Positions 41,075-44,010 of a DNA stretch of 44,010 nt are shown here, one piece after another; the stretch's first letter is position 1, and every line of letters starts with the position of its first letter. This stretch comes from JANRKH01 sp033763595. GTDB taxonomy: Bacteria; Pseudomonadota; Alphaproteobacteria; Rickettsiales; Rickettsiaceae. The translations under genes were made by a program, and so were the position numbers. A model generated the notes under the pieces. It made no database searches. It was not told where the DNA came from and worked only from the letters and a program-made list of their open reading frames with translations. Location of the stretch: positions 1 to 44,010 of the forward strand of contig JANRKH010000064.1 in NCBI GenBank assembly GCA_033763595.1, read 5' to 3'.

Positions 41075-41504
41075 GAATATAAAGAGTTTTTATAATGATG
41101 ATAGGTTGAATCGAGGATATAAGAGTCAAACTAATGAAATCAGCGTTAATAATAGATCATTTTATGATGCTTCGTTGTTACCTCCAATAGAAGTCTTAAA
41201 TGCTTATGAGGATCAATTCCCGGGGACCTTTGAAAAAATTCTAACACTTGCAGAAAAGGAGCAGGACCAAAAATATAGGCTAGAGCAAGCGTCGCTTGAA
41301 ATGAATTATCGGGCCTCAAGGATGGGAATGGTTTTTGGATTATTGTTGAGCGCAGTTATTTGTTTTGGTGGGTTAAAGATACTTGCTATTGATATATTCT
41401 CTGGGATTATCTTCTTTATATGTGCATTTGGCAGTATTTTCGGGGTAAGTTTTATATCGTTTTTAACGAAAAACTCAAGAAAAAGCAAAAGACATAATCA
41501 GTAA
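41061..41504 (+). CDS. DUF2335 membrane protein
   Basis: The 147-residue protein has the DUF2335 pattern: LPPIEVLNAYEDQFPGTFEK, then ILTLAEKEQDQKYRLEQ, followed by two membrane helices at about 85-128 (GMVFGLLLSAVICFGGLKIL and IIFFICAFGSIFGVSFI). The family is common in Rickettsiales and near phage genes. Its job is unknown; holin-like behaviour has been discussed for similar small two-helix proteins but is not shown. The position behind the GTA tail genes is notable. Confidence 0.75.
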   Translation: MKRTKNIKSFYNDDRLNRGYKSQTNEISVNNRSFYDASLLPPIEVLNAYEDQFPGTFEKILTLAEKEQDQKYRLEQASLEMNYRASRMGMVFGLLLSAVICFGGLKILAIDIFSGIIFFICAFGSIFGVSFISFLTKNSRKSKRHNQ

Positions 41505-41593
41505 CCCTTTCATAAATTAGACGCTATAAACATCTTGAAGTTAGGACTGTTAGTCGCTATTTTACGTTTTTAGACAATTAACTTCAAAAAACA

Positions 41594-43000
41594 ATGGGCC
41601 AAGAAGCAGATAATTTACCCGAAAACAATAATCACCTCAATAACTCTAGCAGCGATTCTACGATTTTAATGTCTGAAATTGTTGAGCTATGCAAACGAAG
41701 AGGGTTTATTTTTCATAGCTCTGAAATTTATGGCGGATTACAGGGCGTGTACGACTATGGGCCACTTGGAGTCGAGCTCAAAAATAACCTCAAAAATGCT
41801 TGGTGGCGCGAAATAGTTTACAAGAGAGATGATATAGAGGGCCTTGACAGTTCGATATTAACACATAAACTTGCGCTTAAATATTCTGGCCACGAAGAAA
41901 CATTCACTGATCCACTAGTCGACTGCAAAGACTGTAAATCAAGGTTACGTGCTGATCATTTGAAAGATGGCAAATGCATTAATTGCGGCTCTAGCAATCT
42001 TACTGATTCAAGGAATTTTAACCTTATGTTTAAGAGTCAGTTCGGGCCTGTTCAGAATGAAAATGAATTTGTCTATTTAAGGCCAGAAACAGCTCAGGCA
42101 ATTTTCATAAATTTCAGAAATGTTCTTAACACAACATCTAGAAAAATCCCTTTTGGTATTGCGCAAATTGGAAAGTCTTTTAGAAATGAGATCACAGCGA
42201 GAAATTTCATCTTTAGAACTAGAGAATTCGAGCAAATGGAGATAGAATTTTTCACCCCAAAAGAAGATAGTGAAAAATGGCACAAAGAATGGGTAAAACT
42301 AAGATTAGAATGGTGGTATAAGCAAGGACTTTCGCCTCAAAACATTAAGCTTTACGAGACTCCTAAAGAGGAGCTAGCGCATTATTCTGTTGCGACAACT
42401 GATATTTTATACAAGTTTCCACATGGGTTTGACGAGCTTGAAGGTATCGCCAATAGATCTGATTATGATCTCGCATCTCATTCCAAAAATAATAATAGCT
42501 TAAATCTAAACGCAAAAGTTTTGCATAATAAAGACTCAAATACAATTCTTACATATAAAGATGAAACATATGATGAAATGGTTCCTTATGTGATAGAACC
42601 ATCAGCTGGGGTTGATAGAGGGGTGCTTGCTATATTAACTGAAAGTTATACCAAAGAGACTCTTGAAAATGGTACAACAAGGATTGTACTTAAGCTTGCA
42701 AAGCATCTAGCGCCTTTTAAAGCTGCTATTATTCCACTTGCAAAAAATAACGTAAAAATTGTAGCAAAAGCCAAAGAAATAGCTAATGAATTACGCGAGC
42801 TAGGCAAGGGACGTATTAAATATGAAGATCTTGGGAATGTTGGTAAAGCTTATAGAAGGCATGATGAGATAGGTACACCAATATGCATAACAGTTGATTT
42901 TGAGACTTTCGAAGGGGAGCAAGAGACTGTAACTGTTAGAGATAGAGATAGTATGACACAAACAAGAGTTAGGGTAAATGACTTAAAGGATTGGCTCTAA
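41594..43000 (+). CDS. glyQS: Glycyl-tRNA synthetase, dimeric (alpha2) type
   Basis: The 468-residue class II enzyme is of the single-chain type. It shows RRGFIFHSSEIYGGLQGVYD with GPLGVELKNN, a zinc-ribbon-like CKDCKSRLRADHLKDGKCIN with CGSS, VYLRPETAQAIFINF, FGIAQIGKSFRNEIT (motif 2), and YVIEPSAGVDRGVLAIL (motif 3). An anticodon-binding domain follows. The first 25 residues are a polar extension; ATG 41668 is a possible shorter start but neither has a good ribosome binding site. Most Alphaproteobacteria use the two-gene GlyQ/GlyS form, so this type is unusual for the group and may come from transfer. Confidence 0.96.
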   Translation: MGQEADNLPENNNHLNNSSSDSTILMSEIVELCKRRGFIFHSSEIYGGLQGVYDYGPLGVELKNNLKNAWWREIVYKRDDIEGLDSSILTHKLALKYSGHEETFTDPLVDCKDCKSRLRADHLKDGKCINCGSSNLTDSRNFNLMFKSQFGPVQNENEFVYLRPETAQAIFINFRNVLNTTSRKIPFGIAQIGKSFRNEITARNFIFRTREFEQMEIEFFTPKEDSEKWHKEWVKLRLEWWYKQGLSPQNIKLYETPKEELAHYSVATTDILYKFPHGFDELEGIANRSDYDLASHSKNNNSLNLNAKVLHNKDSNTILTYKDETYDEMVPYVIEPSAGVDRGVLAILTESYTKETLENGTTRIVLKLAKHLAPFKAAIIPLAKNNVKIVAKAKEIANELRELGKGRIKYEDLGNVGKAYRRHDEIGTPICITVDFETFEGEQETVTVRDRDSMTQTRVRVNDLKDWL

Positions 43001-43155
43001 AGCTATCCTCTCAATCGACATAATAAAAAAGGAAGTTAAAAATATACTGAAAAAATATCACTCATTTGTTAATTTTTTAATATAATTACACAATAAGATT
43101 TAATTATTCAAAAGTTTGCAATATTATTAATAAGACTACAATAAAAGTATTAGTA

Positions 43156-43770
43156 ATGATAGATGAAGATAGAGGCTCAGAGGCGACAAAGCAAGTTTCA
43201 AAAGAAGTTAAAGATAAAGTTCTAAAGGCCTTCATGAAAGCTTATCAAGCGCATATAAATGGAGAAAAAGAAGATGAGTGGCGCGAGAGGCTAAATGAGG
43301 AATTAGGTAAGCAAAGCTCAGAAATTAAAGCAGCAGAGGCTAAAATTATCTTTAAATCCATAGAAGATTATAGTTTTGCAAAAGGCATCGCACAAACTAA
43401 CAACAAGGATGCATCGCAAAAAGAGATTGACGAAATGCATCAGAATCTGCAAAACGGCGTGAGAGAAGAGCCGGAAGGCCCTCACAGTCAAGCAGACCAG
43501 TATATTTCCTTTGCAGAGCAAGACCCAAACACATTCGCAAAAGATAGTGAGTCTATTTTTACAAAACTCGCGCCAGGCTATAATTTTAAAGAATTTCTAA
43601 ATGGCGCTCACGAATATAATAAAAAGCACCTAATTGATCCTAATGAGTCAATGATTCAAAGGCAAGTTTCTAGAATGAAAAGCGCCTTCTATTCTGCTGG
43701 AGAGCAAATCTCAAGAGTTGGCAACTCTATATCCACAACTATTAAATCTTTGAGCCAAAAAAGTAGATAA
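43156..43770 (+). CDS. Hypothetical helical protein
   Basis: I do not recognise this 204-residue protein. It is highly charged and helical (KEVKDKVLKAFMKAYQAHIN, then EEELG-like helices), lacks a signal peptide or membrane helix, and ends in a Ser-rich basic tail (VGNSISTTIKSLSQKSR). Its stop TAA is directly followed by a family A relic at 43771, so the 3' end may have been set by that insertion. It could be an effector-like or structural protein, but there is no evidence for a function. Confidence 0.55.
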   Translation: MIDEDRGSEATKQVSKEVKDKVLKAFMKAYQAHINGEKEDEWRERLNEELGKQSSEIKAAEAKIIFKSIEDYSFAKGIAQTNNKDASQKEIDEMHQNLQNGVREEPEGPHSQADQYISFAEQDPNTFAKDSESIFTKLAPGYNFKEFLNGAHEYNKKHLIDPNESMIQRQVSRMKSAFYSAGEQISRVGNSISTTIKSLSQKSR

Positions 43771-43829
43771 TACCAAATCCAATTTTCAAATACTTGCTTC
43801 TATTATTATCTAATTCTTAAGATTTGATA
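43771..43829 (-). repeat. Shortened family A relic
   Basis: It starts TACCAAATCCAATTTTCAAA and ends AGATTTGATA. ACTTGCTTCTA and ATTATCTAATTCT remain from the arms but the core is deleted. Confidence 0.7.
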
Positions 43830-44010
43830 CAAACCATATGAAATAACCAATTATCACCCCCAAAAAAACCACAATCTCACAACCACAATCTCCACAATTG
43901 ACCAAATCTCATTTTGGTGGTAGAATCTTAAGGTAAGATAAGATAAGAACATAAACTTAAATCCTCATATCAATTAATACTTAAATCATTACACAATAAA
44001 TTACACAATA
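43830..44010. other. Window end, no gene seen
   Basis: The sequence is AT-rich with simple internal repeats (CACAATCTCACAACCACAATC, AAGATAAGATAAGA, TTACACAATAAATTACACAATA). I see no gene or known element. Confidence 0.4.

Overview
The window looks like a chromosome segment from an obligately intracellular alphaproteobacterium, most likely of the order Rickettsiales, perhaps of the Midichloriaceae type. The reasons are a rickettsial-type ATP/ADP translocase (17337-18821), a remnant cluster of gene-transfer-agent (GTA) genes, low-GC sequence, long gene-poor decaying stretches and many short palindromic repeats. Genus-level placement is inference.

Region 1 (1-8650, + strand) is an accessory island. 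It holds a HEPN fragment, a YciI-like pseudogene, a MNT/HEPN pair, a P-loop kinase, an esterase, a DUF1016 (YhcG-type) nuclease, a kinase-acetyltransferase fusion, a CopG-like/BrnT-like pair, a GNAT acetyltransferase, a Phd/PIN pair, an aminoglycoside-phosphotransferase-like kinase, a HAD gene broken by a repeat, and TspO. Most genes overlap by a few bases. Two of the toxin-antitoxin pairs have their own promoters with palindromic operators.

Region 2 (8748-12108) carries an Asp/Glu racemase and a Fic protein on the minus strand, with a TspO pseudogene and several palindromic elements. Region 3 is rho (minus strand) followed by about 3.8 kb without a credible gene but with several repeat relics. 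Region 4 (17337-26077) encodes nucleotide import (Tlc), a porin, TrmB, an OmpW-like barrel, two subunits of the proton-pumping transhydrogenase (PntAB, PntB) and a TPR protein.

Region 5 (26096-32945) has a hybrid histidine kinase divergent from a 2-hydroxyacid-dehydrogenase-like protein that has lost its catalytic residues. It also has a three-gene minus-strand operon whose first two products resemble the GspL/PilM and GspM/PilN-O inner-membrane assembly proteins. Region 6 (33074-43770) holds alaS, an array of dRS3/NIME-like repeats, a GTA structural module (fused prohead protease and capsid, gp6, gp7, gp8, gp12, gp13), a DUF2335 membrane protein, a dimeric-type glycyl-tRNA synthetase and a hypothetical gene.

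The most unusual content is the repeat landscape. Two palindromic element families share a core but have different ends. A third family is separate, and a NIME-like cassette is inserted in frame in a protein. Insertions split one gene, sit in a second pseudogene, and supply or abut stop codons of others. Other notable items are a protease-capsid fusion gene with a well-placed internal ribosome binding site, and the 2-hydroxyacid dehydrogenase pseudoenzyme.
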